64,000 nucleotides of DNA from Liquidambar formosana (lineage: Eukaryota > Streptophyta > Magnoliopsida > Saxifragales > Altingiaceae), in contig CM077826.1 of the NCBI GenBank assembly GCA_039720395.1, forward strand, positions 18,725,053-18,789,052. The letters run 5' to 3'. Shown here one piece after another: positions 1 to 9,825 of this stretch. A program made the position numbers and the translations under genes. Under the pieces are notes generated by a model, which saw only the letters and a program-made list of their open reading frames with translations, was not told the origin of the DNA and did not search any database. The stretch's first letter is position 1; the number at the start of each line of letters is the position of its first letter.

Positions 1-1139
1 TGTTTTTTATTTTTCATTTTACTTAACCACCGATTTCCCTGTGATGACTAATATTATAGGAAAGAGAAAAACTTCTATATAATTGTAACTAGCTTTAGAA
101 CCCGTGCGACGCATGGATTAATTTATAAAAAATAATATTATTAACAAATTAAAATTTTAACAAAACTCTTATTCTCTAAAATAGTAAAATATAATTGTTA
201 ATATAATATGTCAATTAAATTGAAAAGATATAGACAAAAATAAATAAAATAATTTAATCAAAATAATCTTTGGTGTGATGTTAGCATAATGTATTACACA
301 AAATTTAATTATATTCTCGAAAAGATAAATTATTTTGAAAAACAATTAATTTAATGGTGGAAACTTGTAAAAAAATGAAGGAACTGATACGTTATGATAT
401 TTGGTGGAAAAAAATTAAAATTCTCTAAAGCCTAGTCTATTCCACAATCATGGTTTTAATATGTTGGTATATACCAAAGCAAATATAGCCGTTGAAGGTG
501 TCTCGAAATCCAACGGTGGAGATTGTAAAATGCATGACAATGATAAATCTTGACCTTTCATGAGGTTTCGAGTGGGTTTCACAAAGAGTGAAAAACTATG
601 GGGAAAAATATCAAAAATATGTTTGAGATTAGATCATAAAAAGATGAGAGAAAAGTCTGGACTGAGAAAGAGAATAGAAAAAAAGCCAGAAAAAGAAGAA
701 AATAAGAGAAAGTATAAATCTTTTCAACTTTATGTAATTAACCATATGGGAATAATTTTGATTCAAATAGATTTTTTTTTTTTTATTCATGTTAGAAGCA
801 AATCGGGAGAATTTGAAGATTCTAGCGGATTGTGTTTTCTTTTTTAATTCTCCTTTCCTCTATTTGTCTTTCTTTTTAATTATGACTATTTATAGTTTTA
901 TACGTTTAATTTTTAGGAAGGGAAATAAATAGGCATAAAGAAAACAAAAAAATATAGTACAGTTTATTAAGTTTGGGTTAAACATTGTATAGTGTGGGTT
1001 TTCTAATCCTCTCACATAAAAACAAAGAGATATGTAGTGAACACCAAACGTCAACTTACCTCCACCATATAAGAAAGAGTAAGTAATATCAAAAAAAAAA
1101 AAAAAAAAAAAGAAAAGAAAAGAAGGTGAGGAATTTATC

Positions 1140-1446
1140 TTTTGGTGACCACTTCCCAGCTTGATACCAAACAAAGAAAGTTTGTAGTTCTTTTGAATCA
1201 CTTGTCAAGTCAATTTGTAGCAAGTTGACAGACAATATTTTTTATTTGGTATTAAGTTGGAAAGTGATCACTAAAAGTAGAAGTCACTAAAAGTAACTTT
1301 TTGGAAAAATTATATTTTAGTGACTGCTTCCTAACTTAATACGAAACAATGGAAGTTAACTGTCATTTTGGCGTACATTAGTAGTCAATTTGTAGTAAGT
1401 TGACATATCATTTTCTTGGAATTAGGTTAGAAACTGTTACTAAAAG
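1140..1446. repeat. Two tandem copies of a fold-back (MITE-like) element
   Basis: Unit 1 (1140-1277) starts TTTTGGTGACCACTTCCC and ends with the imperfect inverse (GGAAAGTGATCACTAAAAG). Unit 2 (1315-1446) starts TTTTAGTGACTGCTTCC and ends GAAACTGTTACTAAAAG. Both share the centre CAATTTGTAG.AAGTTGACA. A degenerate relative may lie at 14060-14200. Confidence 0.5.
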
Positions 1447-1586
1447 GTAATTTTACCAAAAAAGCTTCCTCATCCTGCCACTCATTCAGCATGTGAAAAA
1501 AAAAATAAAAAAATAAAAAAATCCTATACTGACAAGTGGCACAAGAAGGTTTCTTTTTCTCGTTTTAGTATATATATAATAGATAT

Positions 1587-1698
1587 GGTGAGGTGATATG
1601 ACTTGTTAATAAGACCAAATAAAATGGGATTATTAGTCTACCTTTTAATCTTTAATCTCATTTTGTTTGACCGTATTGACTTATGAAATCACTTCACC
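1587..1698. repeat. Imperfect palindrome, MITE-like, 112 bp
   Basis: The left arm begins GGTGAGGTGATATGAC. The reverse complement of the right end begins GGTGAAGTGATTTCAT. Pairing continues about 46 bp into each arm, including CAAATAAAATGGGATTA against CAAACAAAATGAGATTA. No target duplication was resolved. Confidence 0.5.
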
Positions 1699-1786
1699 GT
1701 CTCACAGTTATATGAAAAACTCGCTAGACAATGCGAGCGTGGCAGTCTCCCATTGGCCTATCTATTGTGGTGGGAGCCAAAGAGAG

Positions 1787-3032
1787 TTTTTTTTTTTTTG
1801 GTAAATCGGAATTGCATTAAAATAAACAACACTTAGCCGTACATAGTCCTAGGGTATAAAATCCCTTGGGCATCAGATTTAATAATATTACAGACTATGG
1901 AAGGAGGGTAAGAAAACACAGTGAAAAGTTCACTTTGGAGGTGTCCTTCCTTAGCCATTGCATCCGCACAAGCATTTGCTTCCCGATAACAGTGCTTAAT
2001 ATTGATTTCCCAGTCCAAGTTAAGTAGCAACCTGCAATCATGTATCAGAGCGCCATGTGGGTGAGACTCATCACAGGGAGAGGAAATGAGAGATAATAGA
2101 TCTTTAGCATCCACTTCAATTTGTAGTTTCCTTATGCCTTTAGTAAATGCTAATTGTAATCCATCTCTAAGGGCCCATAATTCAGCTGCCACACTCGTAC
2201 TGTGTCCCACATTCCGAATAAATCCAGTCATCCAAGTACCATTGTGATCTCTAATCACACCTCCAGCTCCAGCTGGACCCAGGTTTCCAAAGGAAGACCC
2301 ATCAGTATTGAGCTTAGCCCAAGAGAAAGGAGGGGGGCTCCATCCAATAAAGATGCATTTATTTTTCATTCTAGGAGTTGGAGTACCCTTAATGGCGAAA
2401 AATTCACTGGCCCGAGCAATGCAAGTTTTAATAAGACGGTTGGCAGGAATCTTACTACCAATGAAAACAAGTTTATTCCTGTTAAGCCAAAGAAGCCAAC
2501 AAGTATGGGCAAAAATGAGGTACCAAGGTATAGCATAGATAGGATGTTCATCCATCAGATTTGATTTAAGCCATAAAAGAAGTGGTTTGGTGAAAAAATC
2601 TGGTGGTAAATTAATATCCACACCCTTCCAAATCTCCATAGCTGCAGAGCAATCTCTAAGGATATGACTAGTGTCCTCAATGAAGGCCCCACAGTGAGGA
2701 CAAAGAGGATCCGAGCCAATATGTCTGTGAAAAAGGTTCGCCTTAGAGGCTATGCGATCATGAGTACAAAGCCATAAAAAGTGTATGATTCTAGGTGGGC
2801 AAGAAATTTTCCAAAACCAATTCCAGTCCACACGTGGAGAGGAAAAGTCGGCAGGGCTATCTTCAAGAAAATAAGCAGATTTTGTGGTGAAGGTCCCATT
2901 GGTAGTATAATTCCAGGAGAGTTGATCCGGGGTTGAGTCATGGGTTTGCAAGGGAATAGCTTGAATAATAGCACGGAGGTTTTCAGGTATAACAAAGGAT
3001 ACACTGTCAAATTTCCACCCTGAAGAATTATC
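1787..3032 (-). mobile_element. 5'-truncated LINE (L1-type) retrotransposon
   Basis: This is a non-LTR retrotransposon fragment read on the minus strand. A 13-nt poly(T) at 1787-1799 is its poly(A) tail, and the 12-bp duplication flanks it. Only the 3' part of ORF2 is present. The frame is open right up to the 5' junction near 3031, so the truncation happened at insertion rather than by later decay. Confidence 0.9.
1833..3031 (-). pseudogene. LINE ORF2 C-terminal part: zinc-finger (zf-RVT) region plus RNase H
   Basis: This is the C-terminal end of a plant L1-type ORF2 polyprotein, continuous with no stop from the truncation point to the natural stop at 1833. The first third has the zf-RVT pattern found after plant LINE reverse transcriptases (WKISCPPRIIHFLWLC, then CPHCG and the HILRDC spacing). 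The last 150 residues form a reverse-transcriptase-associated RNase H: LNTDGSS, AAELWALRDGL, EVDAKDL and NACADAMAKEG carry the expected acidic residues. The reverse transcriptase and endonuclease domains are missing because of 5' truncation, so it cannot mobilise itself. In-frame codons upstream of 2951 are open but contain no ATG. It has no promoter of its own that I can see. Confidence 0.88.
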
Positions 3033-3099
3033 CCAAAGAGAGTTGAATGATAAATGTTGGCACTTCGGCAGATCTTACAAACCCTGCTATAAAGTAACC

Positions 3100-3705
3100 A
3101 ATTTTGTCTTGGACTCACGATGGAGGGCCATCTGTGCAATAAAGTCTCTCTGCAATAAAGTAAATAAAGTAAACAATTTTTCTTGGATTCCTCGATGGAG
3201 GGCCACCATCCATCTGTGCAATAAATTCTCCATCTGTGCAATAAAGTAAACAATTTTGTCTTAGACTCACGATGGAGGGCCATCTGTGCAATAAAGTCTC
3301 TCTGCAATAAAGTAAACAATTTTTCTTGGATTCCTCGATGGAGGGCCACCATCCATCTGTGCAATAAATTCTCCATCTGTGCAATAAAGTAAACAATTTT
3401 GTCTTAGACTCACGATGGAGGGCCATCTGTGCAATAAAGTCTCTCTGCAATAAGGTAAACAATTTTTCTTGGACTCCACGATGGAGGGCCACCATCCATC
3501 TGTGCAATAAAGTCTACATCTGTGCAATAAAGTAAACAATTTTGTCTTGGACTCTACGATGGAGGGCCATCGATCTGTGCAATAAAGTCTCTCTGCCATA
3601 AAGTAAACAATTTTGATGTTGATGAGATGAAGGGCAATCACTGTGCAATGAAGTTGACAATTTTGCCTTCAATTCCACGATGAAAGGCCATCTCTCTGCT
3701 ATAAA
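3100..3705 (+). repeat. Tandem array in R1 copy 1, unit about 70 bp, higher-order period 141-152 bp
   Basis: The motif GATGGAGGGCCA, followed by CTGTGCAATAAAGT and AACAATTTT, recurs. GACTC(A/T)ACGATGGAGG-type starts fall at 3112, 3264, 3409 and 3550. R1 copy 2 has only about two to three such units (11040-11130, 11775-11905) and copy 3 about one, so the array expanded in copy 1. Long minus-strand open frames here are by-products of the repeat. Confidence 0.75.
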
Positions 3706-3808
3706 GTAGCTTTCATAAAGGAGATGTGAACTGGTCACGGATGAATTTTCTCTTCAATAAAGTAACGTTAACAAAGGTGAGGTTGAAATATATATTTGAG
3801 ATGATGAT

Positions 3809-3862
3809 GAATTCAATGACTACGTTTTTTTTTTTTGTTTTTCTGCGAATTCATTGACTACG
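3809..3862 (-). mobile_element. Tail-only retroposon insertion with 16-bp target duplication
   Basis: GAATTCAATGACTACG (3809-3824) and GAATTCATTGACTACG (3847-3862) flank a 22-bp T-rich insert (3825-3846). R1 copy 2 has one copy of the site and no insert (near 12007). This fits a LINE or SINE event that copied little more than the poly(A) tail. Confidence 0.6.
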
Positions 3863-3997
3863 TGCTTGTTTGGATCAACACATTTGGTTTCAACACATTT
3901 GGTTTCAGGAGCACGTTTGTACCTGAATGGATAAAATAATGAAACGTGGTCGCTATTGGTATCCTAACACTTATTTTTATCTCTTATTTATTTTATA

Positions 3998-4290
3998 TTT
4001 TAAAATTTTGTAAAAAATAATAAAAGGTTTTTTGAAAATTATTCGTGTGATCAATTAAAAACTTCGTTTTAAACAACTTTTTTATAAAAGAAAGTTTTTT
4101 TAAAATCTATTATCTAAGTGAATTTTTTAATAATTTACAAAACAAAGATTGTAAATAACCAAAAAATTCATTTAAAGAAGAGATTTTGAAAAAACTTCTT
4201 TTTACAAAATTATTCAAAATGATATATCCTAATGGACTACGAGATCAGTTTTTTGAAAGCCTTTTATTTTGTATTTGTCATAAAACTTTT
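3998..4290. repeat. Fold-back family F, copy 1 (inside R1)
   Basis: The two arms are inverted copies: TTTTGTAAAAAATAATAAAAGG on the left mirrors CCTTTTATTTTG...CATAAAAC on the right, with a spacer near 4130. Related copies lie at 12143-12434, 57075-57370, 58418-58714 and 60231-60380. Confidence 0.55.
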
Positions 4291-4464
4291 TTTTTATAAA
4301 GTTGTTCAAAAAAAGTCATGTAACTATTAATTTCTCAATCGACTGTTTTGGGAATTAGACAATGTTAAAAAATATGTGATTTTCTTTAAAATTTCAAAAT
4401 TTCGGACCACACTAGTATGCGCACATGTGTAGCATGTCTTAACTCAAACCGGCCGGCCGTGTCA

Positions 4465-4700
4465 TGACGTAGCACGTGAGAGATGTGACGTGGCGTACAC
4501 GTGGTTTTATGGATTGATTTTATGAGTTTTATTCCATTGACCGTTGGGTCTTAATTTCTATAATTTATGAGTGTTTATTACTAGCCGTTGGTTGGACTTT
4601 TATTTCATGTTATTATTTGATTGTTATAAGAATTGTTATGATATTTATTTTGAGCCTTTATTAGTCCAAACTAATTTCAGCCGTATTTTATTATAAATAG
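4465..4700 (+). promoter_or_regulatory. Promoter-like block in R1: TGACG/G-box cluster, then TATA box
   Basis: TGACGT (4465), CACGTG (4473), TGACGTGG (4486) and ACACGTGG (4498) are clustered, and TATAAATA lies at 4692-4699. The layout is kept in R1 copy 2 (TGACGT and CACGTG near 12614-12628, TATAAATA near 12830). TGACG and ACGTG boxes are known plant bZIP sites, but promoter activity here is inference. Confidence 0.4.
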
Positions 4701-5040
4701 GAGGCTTCTCTACATGGATGACTGAGATATTCACATTATCTTCTCTATATTTTTAAAAGAACTTTATCTAGGTATTTTATATATTATTTTTATGGGTAAC
4801 TGGTCGTGGGCAGATTTACCGTACTCTTCCTATGGACGTACCTAAAGCAAAAACTAGAATAACGTTGGAGGAAGAGAGAGATAATTACTGGTTGGGTTGC
4901 AATGGGTTTTTTATCCACAACGGATTTCAAGTGTGGTTAACTTCTTTTTCCTATCTTTTAGAGAAAGTTCAAATAGGATTTATAAACTCTCCCAAACTTC
5001 TAACGTTCATGTTAGTTCCTAAAGTTTAGGAATTTAACGT
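4701..5040. other. Unclassified sequence between R1 and the copia fragment
   Basis: A 65-codon open frame (4832-5029) follows the R1 TATA box. I recognise no domain in it and it has no counterpart after R1 copy 2. Nothing else is supportable here. Confidence 0.3.
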
Positions 5041-5271
5041 TAGTGCTCTTTCCCTTATCCACCTCATTGCCCCCACTTACAACCATATTTCTAGAAAAGT
5101 GGACTGCATGTTTGACTATATCAAACCGCACAAAGCTAACATGGTTGAAAACATACTGCCATTATTTCAAGATAAATATAAATATTTAATATAATAAATT
5201 CACTTCCCTACAAGGTTTTAATAAAAAAAAATTTACCGTTGCATGAGGACTATTTGGCCACTCAATATAAC

Positions 5272-5283
5272 ATCTCCCACTTG
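5272..5283 (-). other. Copia polypurine tract / 3' LTR junction
   Basis: The minus strand reads CCAAGTGGGAGA immediately followed by TGTTAT. This is the usual copia arrangement of a purine tract abutting an LTR that starts with TG. Confidence 0.6.
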
Positions 5284-5338
5284 GCCAATTAGATTGAGAG
5301 TATATTAAAATACAATTCCATTGAAGATTTTTTGTCAC

Positions 5339-6123
5339 TCAATTTAACATTTCTCCAATAACACCCATGGAGTCGACATGTCCTTTGAAAATTTTAGAAG
5401 CAATAGCATTTGTTAACAGATCCGCTATCATCTCCTTTGATAAGACATAATCTATGAGAATTTTATTCTTCTGCACCATATCAAAAATATAATAATATTG
5501 ACAATCAATATGTTTACCTCTTGTACCAAATTCACTGTTTTTTATGGTACATACGGCAACTTGGTTATCATCCATCATTTTTATAAGCTTAATCAGTATT
5601 TCTTTCAAATTCAAACTTTTAAGAAAACCTTTTATCCAAATGGCCTTTGATGCTGCCATACTACATACAATATATTTAGCTTCCATTGTGCTTTTAGTTA
5701 CGCATATTTGTTTTTTACTACACCAAGAAATAGCTCCTCCCCCCAAAAGAATAATATACCCTGATGTGCATTTTCCATCATCTGTATCACCAGAAAAATC
5801 TGTATGAGAATATCTAATAACTTTTAAATCTTTACCAATGGAATTATGAGTTAAGTTATAACCTTCGATTTCTTTAATATATGTCAAAATTCTTTCAATA
5901 GCTAACCAATGAATCTCACCTGGATTGCTTTGAAGTCTACTTACAAGACTTACAACAAAACTAAAGTCGGGCCTAGCTAGTGCACAACATGGCATACATA
6001 ATGCTACCTACAACTTGAGCATAAGGTTTATGCTCCATTTTTCTTTTCTCTTCATCACTTGTTGGACACATCTTTTTAGATAACTTTGTTTGTTTGTGAA
6101 TTGAAGTATCAATTGAATTTGAA
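5339..6123 (-). pseudogene. Copia RNase H domain, frameshifted
   Basis: This is the C-terminal RNase H of a copia polyprotein. The matching order is RPDFSFVVSLVSRLQSNPG, HTDFSGDTDDGKCTSGYI, AISWCSKKQ, STMEAKYIVCSMAASKAIW, RGKHIDCQYY and the closing FKGHVDSMGV. These are the hallmarks of copia RNase H and its tail. The linker 5996-6123 still encodes the region between RT and RNase H, but a small frame disruption near 5990 (at CTAGCTAGGCC) separates it from the RNase H frame. The 218-codon stretch is otherwise open. Without gag, protease and integrase upstream it is a dead fragment. Confidence 0.85.
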
Positions 6124-6960
6124 TTATCTATAAAAAAATCTTTTCAAAATTTTATTAAAGTATTGCTCTTGAGATAATTGAAGTATTCTTAATTTTCTAT
6201 CTCTAACAATTTGGATTCCCAACACAAAAGATGTTTCACCTAAAACATTCATTTCAAATTGGGATTTTAGAAAATTTTTAATTTCACATATAGATGCAAC
6301 ATCATTGCCCGCAATCAAAATATCATTAACATATAAAGATAAAATCATAAAATTACTTCCACTGTTCCAATGATATACACAATGATCATAATCATTAACT
6401 CTAAAACCAAATTTATTAATTGCATTATGAAAAGTGCAATTCCGTTGTCTTAATGCTTGTTTAAGACCATATAATGATTTTTTAAGCTTATAAACTTTAT
6501 TTTCATGACTTTTAATTTTATAACCATCCGGTTGTTGCATAAAAATTTCTTCTTTTAGTTCTACATTTAAAAATGCAGCTTTTACGTCCAATTGATATAA
6601 TTCCAGATCTAAAGCAACAACAATAGATATTAAAATTATATTGGAAGTAAATTTAGCAACAGGAGAATATGTTTCTTCATAGTCTAAACCGGGTTTTTGT
6701 GTGAATCCTTTTGCCACTAGTCTAGCCTTATATTTTTCAATATTACCATCACATTTGAATTTTTTTTTAATATCCATTTACACCCAATTGCTTTTCTATC
6801 TTTAGGCAATTCCACTAATTTCCATACATTATTTTTTATGATAGAATCTAATTCTTCTTGAATAGCTTCCTTCCATTTTATTGAATTAGGAGAAGACAAA
6901 GTTTCTTCAATATTTATTAGGTTTTCAATTTCATCTTCATTTTACGTTAATTTTATAGAT
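6124..6960 (-). pseudogene. Copia reverse transcriptase, frameshifted, altered catalytic motif
   Basis: The copia RT is recognisable from WKEAIQEELDSIIKNNVWKL and IGCKWILKK through KARLVAKGFTQKPGLDYEE, FSPVAK-like YSPVAKFTSN, QLDVKAAFLNVELKEEIFM, YKLKKSLYGLKQALR and the catalytic block SLYVNDILIAGN to FVLGIQIVRD. A frame change near 6770 splits the first 60 residues from the rest, in a poly(A) run. The catalytic block reads YVND instead of the family's YVDD, so one metal-binding aspartate is lost. The frame ends early near the RT/RNase H linker. This is an old, inactive copy. Confidence 0.87.
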
Positions 6961-7088
6961 GGATTTCTCTTTCTATGAATTTTACTAAGTGTATCATGAA
7001 GATTTTCATTGGGTTGAGATAAAATTTCAACATTAGGAATACCATCACTTTGATTATGTAAAACTTCTTTTTCTTTAGAAATTTCAAA

Positions 7089-7638
7089 CCGAGTTTGGAT
7101 TCGGGACCCAATTTAAAATTTTTGGTACAATTTGTTAATACTTAATAGAGAGCTAAAACACATTGTATTTTTACTAGTTATAGCACATAGTGAATATTTT
7201 TAAATAATATTAATTATATATATAAAAAAAGATTAATATATAAAGATTTCATTTTTTCTTAAAATTTTCTATAATATACATATTTAAAATTTTTAAAATA
7301 ATATAAATTCATATTATGGTTTTTTTTTCTTTCAAAATAACATATTTATCATGGTTTCTAGTTTTTTACTCATATATTTATTTTAAGTTTGCAAGGGAGG
7401 CTTGAACCTTTTGACAATAAAAGGCAAAATGGCTCCCACGTTTACCCCATATTGCTTCAAGTAATCACACGAGAGCCATGGTAGAGTCATGATAGGACAT
7501 CCATCCTTATCTTTTTTATTTTTTATTTTTAAAAAGGTTATACACTGATAAAAATTTCTAATATATATTAACCTTTTTCTAAGAGGAAGAATCACATGTA
7601 AACACACTTTCTTAAAGAATTAAGAGTATTCTAGACCT
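7089..7638. other. AT-rich unclassified sequence with hAT target site
   Basis: I see no gene. A 74-codon minus open frame (7383-7607) has no recognisable domain. The last 8 bp (CTAGACCT, 7631-7638) are the left target duplication of the adjoining hAT element. Confidence 0.4.
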
Positions 7639-7895
7639 CAGGGCCGACCCTGAGGTCAGGCCACTTAGGCAGCCGCCTAAGGCCCCAAAATTTTGACAAA
7701 AAATAAGGGCCCCAATTTAGTTGTTACCTTTATAATAAGTTCCAAAAAAAAAAAAAGAGTTTTTTTTTTTTTAATAACTAGATGATAAGGCCCTAATCCA
7801 AGTTTAAGGGTCCCAAATAATTCCTAAGTTTTTAACCCAGATCCATGTACAATAACCTAAATGGCCAAATAATTTACTCAACTCAAGCCCAAAAC

Positions 7896-7929
<34 letters not shown>

Positions 7930-8182
7930 AACCCTAAATCATATCAGATCTAATGTCTCTGTCAATTTACCTCGAGCCTCCAAACTCCAAACTCCAACCT
8001 CCTCCTCTCTTCCTCTCTTAATGCTCTCAACCTCTCACAGCTTCCATCCTAATCAGATCATATCATAATTCTATTTGGAAGATTAAAAGTATTTGATTAT
8101 CTCTCAAACAAATAAGTTAGGTACACCAAATGTTCAAACCATTCTCTCTTTAATTAATTATTTTCTTTACCTTTTCTTTCTA

Positions 8183-8213
<31 letters not shown>

Positions 8214-8898
8214 TATAAGGAGCACTCTAATATTATTGGGAGAGATTTATTTTTAGAATTAAAAGTTTTGAAAGAAGTTTTACCAACAAATTTAAAAAAA
8301 CCAATTGAAGTACTGAATTATTTGAAAGAAACGAACAGTTGTTTCTTAAATGCTTGGATTGCTTATAAAATATTGTTGATCATATTAGTTACAGTTACAT
8401 TTGCAAAAATAAGTCTTTCAAAGTTGAAGTTGATCAAATCTTACCTTCGTTGCACTATGTCACAGGAAAGATTGACCGGATTAGCTATATTATCTATTGA
8501 ACATGATATGATAAAAAAGTTTGATTCTGCTAACTTAATAAGTGATTTTGCAACTAAAAACGCGAGAAGAGTAATATTTAAGTGATACTTTGCTATAGTT
8601 GGTTCATTTCTTTTTGGTATTATAGCTTTAAATTTTTTTTTTCTTCTTGTATATGTGATTTTTTTTCTAAATTATAAAGGAAGAAGATCAAATTTTATTT
8701 ATTTATAGCTCTTATAAAGATTTATTTTTTGTCTTAATTTATATAAGCAAATTTTAATATTCATATATTTAGGCAAATTTTGTATGTATTAGGGAAAAAA
8801 AATTGTTAGGAATAAATTTTGTTGTGCGGATGAATATGTATAGAAGGCCCTATTTTAAGAATTCGCCTAGGGCTCCAAAAAACTCAGGACCGGCCCTG
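7639..8898 (+). mobile_element. Non-autonomous hAT DNA transposon, 1260 bp
   Basis: The termini are inverted: CAGGGCCGACCCTGAG at the left, and the reverse complement of the right end reads CAGGGCCGGTCCTGAG. A perfect 8-bp duplication, CTAGACCT, lies at 7631-7638 and 8899-8906. Eight-bp duplications and CAGGG-type ends are hAT features. Only the end of a transposase gene remains inside (8268-8585), so this is an internally deleted derivative. Long A and T runs (7746-7776, 7897-7927) and an AT/AC microsatellite (8186-8215) are included. Confidence 0.9.
8268..8585 (+). pseudogene. hAT transposase C-terminal (dimerisation) region
   Basis: The open frame also continues upstream of 8268 without an ATG. 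It reads KPIEVLNYLKETNSCFLNAW, then KILLIILVTVTFAKISLSKL, KLIKSYLRCTMSQERLTGLA and ILSIEHDMIKKFD. This is the C-terminal hAT dimerisation segment of plant transposases of the TTF zinc-finger/DUF4371 type, where the family usually has a TVASAERSFSKLK-like core. Here the acidic residue of that core is replaced (TFAKISLSKLK). The zinc-finger and catalytic parts are absent. It lies near the right end of the hAT element, as expected for a deletion derivative. The stop at 8583 is probably the natural one. Confidence 0.82.
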
Positions 8899-9088
8899 CT
8901 AGACCTTTTAGTTAATGAATAGGGGTAATACTTATAGATATAGATTTAATGATGTCAAATATTTAATCCTTAAACACAATAAATTTTTTTAAAAAATTGA
9001 AATGAAAAATAATAAGTTGACCAGAGCAGTAATTTTTTAGTAGGTCATGTCCCCAGGGCGTTCTAAAACCGACTCTTTAGTTTAGTGG

Positions 9089-9745
9089 TATTAGAGCATC
9101 ACAATGGATGCTTTAAGGATCTGCTAATGTAAGAAAGATGTAAGTTAGCATCTGATTTCCTTTATGTGGTGCTCCAATGGATGTGTTTGGATTCAGTGTT
9201 GAGTTTTTTAAATTTAGTATGGTGCTAAGTTCGTCTCAGCCGTCTATCTTGGTTTTGGACGGTTGAAATTAAAAGATGAAAAAGTTATTTTTATAAGAAT
9301 ATTTTGATAACTTTATTATGTTTCAATGTCAACTGTCCAAAATTAAAATGAATTACTAAGTTGAACTTGGCACCTAGTTGAATTTTTCAAACTCACCGCT
9401 GAATCCTGAATCCTCTCCCCCAATGGATGCTTTAAGTAACCTACTGGGTGTGTCAGATGTTAGTACGCTTGCTAACTGTTGGCGAGCTGTTTCGCGAGCT
9501 ACCATGGCACGGTTACTTTGTTTTGTTTTATTTTTTCCCTTCTTTTGTTGACAGTCACACACGTGTTCCAAAAAATAACATAATAGCCCGACACTAGCCA
9601 GCTCCATTGGACATCCACAAAGGCATCCCAAGTTTTCATGTTAACTCAATAGTTAGAAGAACATTAGGCATGATGTGCTTGGTCCATCTCAAAATATCTG
9701 TCAGATTTATCAACCCAACCCAACAGCTCCATTGTGGATGCTCTT
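9089..9745. mobile_element. MITE-like elements with GAGCATC(CA)CAATGG termini
   Basis: The left end is GAGCATCACAATGGATGC (from 9092). The reverse complement of the right end (near 9742) is GAGCATCCACAATGGAGC. CAATGGATGCTTTAA repeats directly at 9101 and 9422, suggesting two neighbouring or nested copies. There is no coding capacity. Confidence 0.4.
9189..9406. repeat. Nested fold-back element with GGATTCAG ends
   Basis: The left arm GGATTCAGTGTTGAGTTT...GGTGCTAAGTTC matches the reverse complement of the right arm, GGATTCAGCGGTGAGTTT...GGTGCCAAGTTC. It sits inside the element at 9089-9745. Confidence 0.5.
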
Positions 9746-9825
9746 GCTACCATGGTCGAATTTCAGAATTTTTTTTGTTTTTTAAATTTATTTATTTTAA
9801 CTGAGTAGCATTTTGTTAGCTATTT

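Larger units (their letters stand above)
71..1725. mobile_element. Composite AT-rich insertion inside R1 copy 1
   Basis: This block is absent from R1 copies 2 and 3 at the matching point, so it is an insertion. The left end (TCTATATAAT near 74, then CCCGTGCGACGCATGG near 102) resembles the starts of some plant Helitron-like or MITE families. A roughly inverted TCTAT/ATATAATAGAT pair lies near 1575-1585. The block includes the fold-backs at 1140-1446 and 1587-1698. I see no gene in it. The short open frames at 560-847 and 890-1201 have no recognisable domain and run through homopolymers. Confidence 0.45.
1777..3044. repeat. 12-bp target-site duplication of the LINE (1777-1788 and 3033-3044)
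   Basis: CCAAAGAGAGTT is present identically at 1777-1788 and 3033-3044. The uninterrupted site reads CCAAAGAAAGTT in R1 copy 2 (near 10984) and copy 3 (near 13727). This fits target-primed reverse transcription with the poly(A) side at the low coordinate. Confidence 0.85.
1..4830 (+). repeat. R1 repeat family, copy 1 (interrupted)
   Basis: This unclassified repeat aligns by eye with 10680-12990 and 13436-13990. Positions 1-70 match 10867-10935, 1726-1788 match 10938-10995, and 3033-4830 match 10990-12960. Two insertions (71-1725 and the LINE at 1787-3032) split it, and its left end lies outside the window. It contains a tandem array, a fold-back segment, a G-box/TGACG cluster and a TATAAATA box, so it could be a solo LTR or LTR-derived repeat. 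I see no coding capacity and no clear TG...CA ends. Confidence 0.6.
5050..7088 (-). mobile_element. 5'-truncated Ty1/copia retrotransposon fragment
   Basis: On the minus strand the order is RT, RNase H, polypurine tract and the start of the 3' LTR, which is the copia order. Gag, protease and integrase are missing. The polypurine tract (AAGTGGGAGA) ends at 5273 and the LTR would start TGTTATATTGAG at 5272, running left to an end I cannot fix. The right limit near 7088 is where RT-upstream similarity fades. Confidence 0.8.

Noticed and set aside
2202..2564. Plus-strand open frames over the LINE
   Set aside because: They are shadows of the minus-strand LINE ORF, which has clear zf-RVT and RNase H motifs.
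2750..3738. Long overlapping minus-strand open frames with repeated peptides over the R1 array
   Set aside because: They are read through a tandem repeat whose unit happens to lack stops. The same peptide appears in several frames, there is no start context, and R1 copies 2 and 3 lack the frames.
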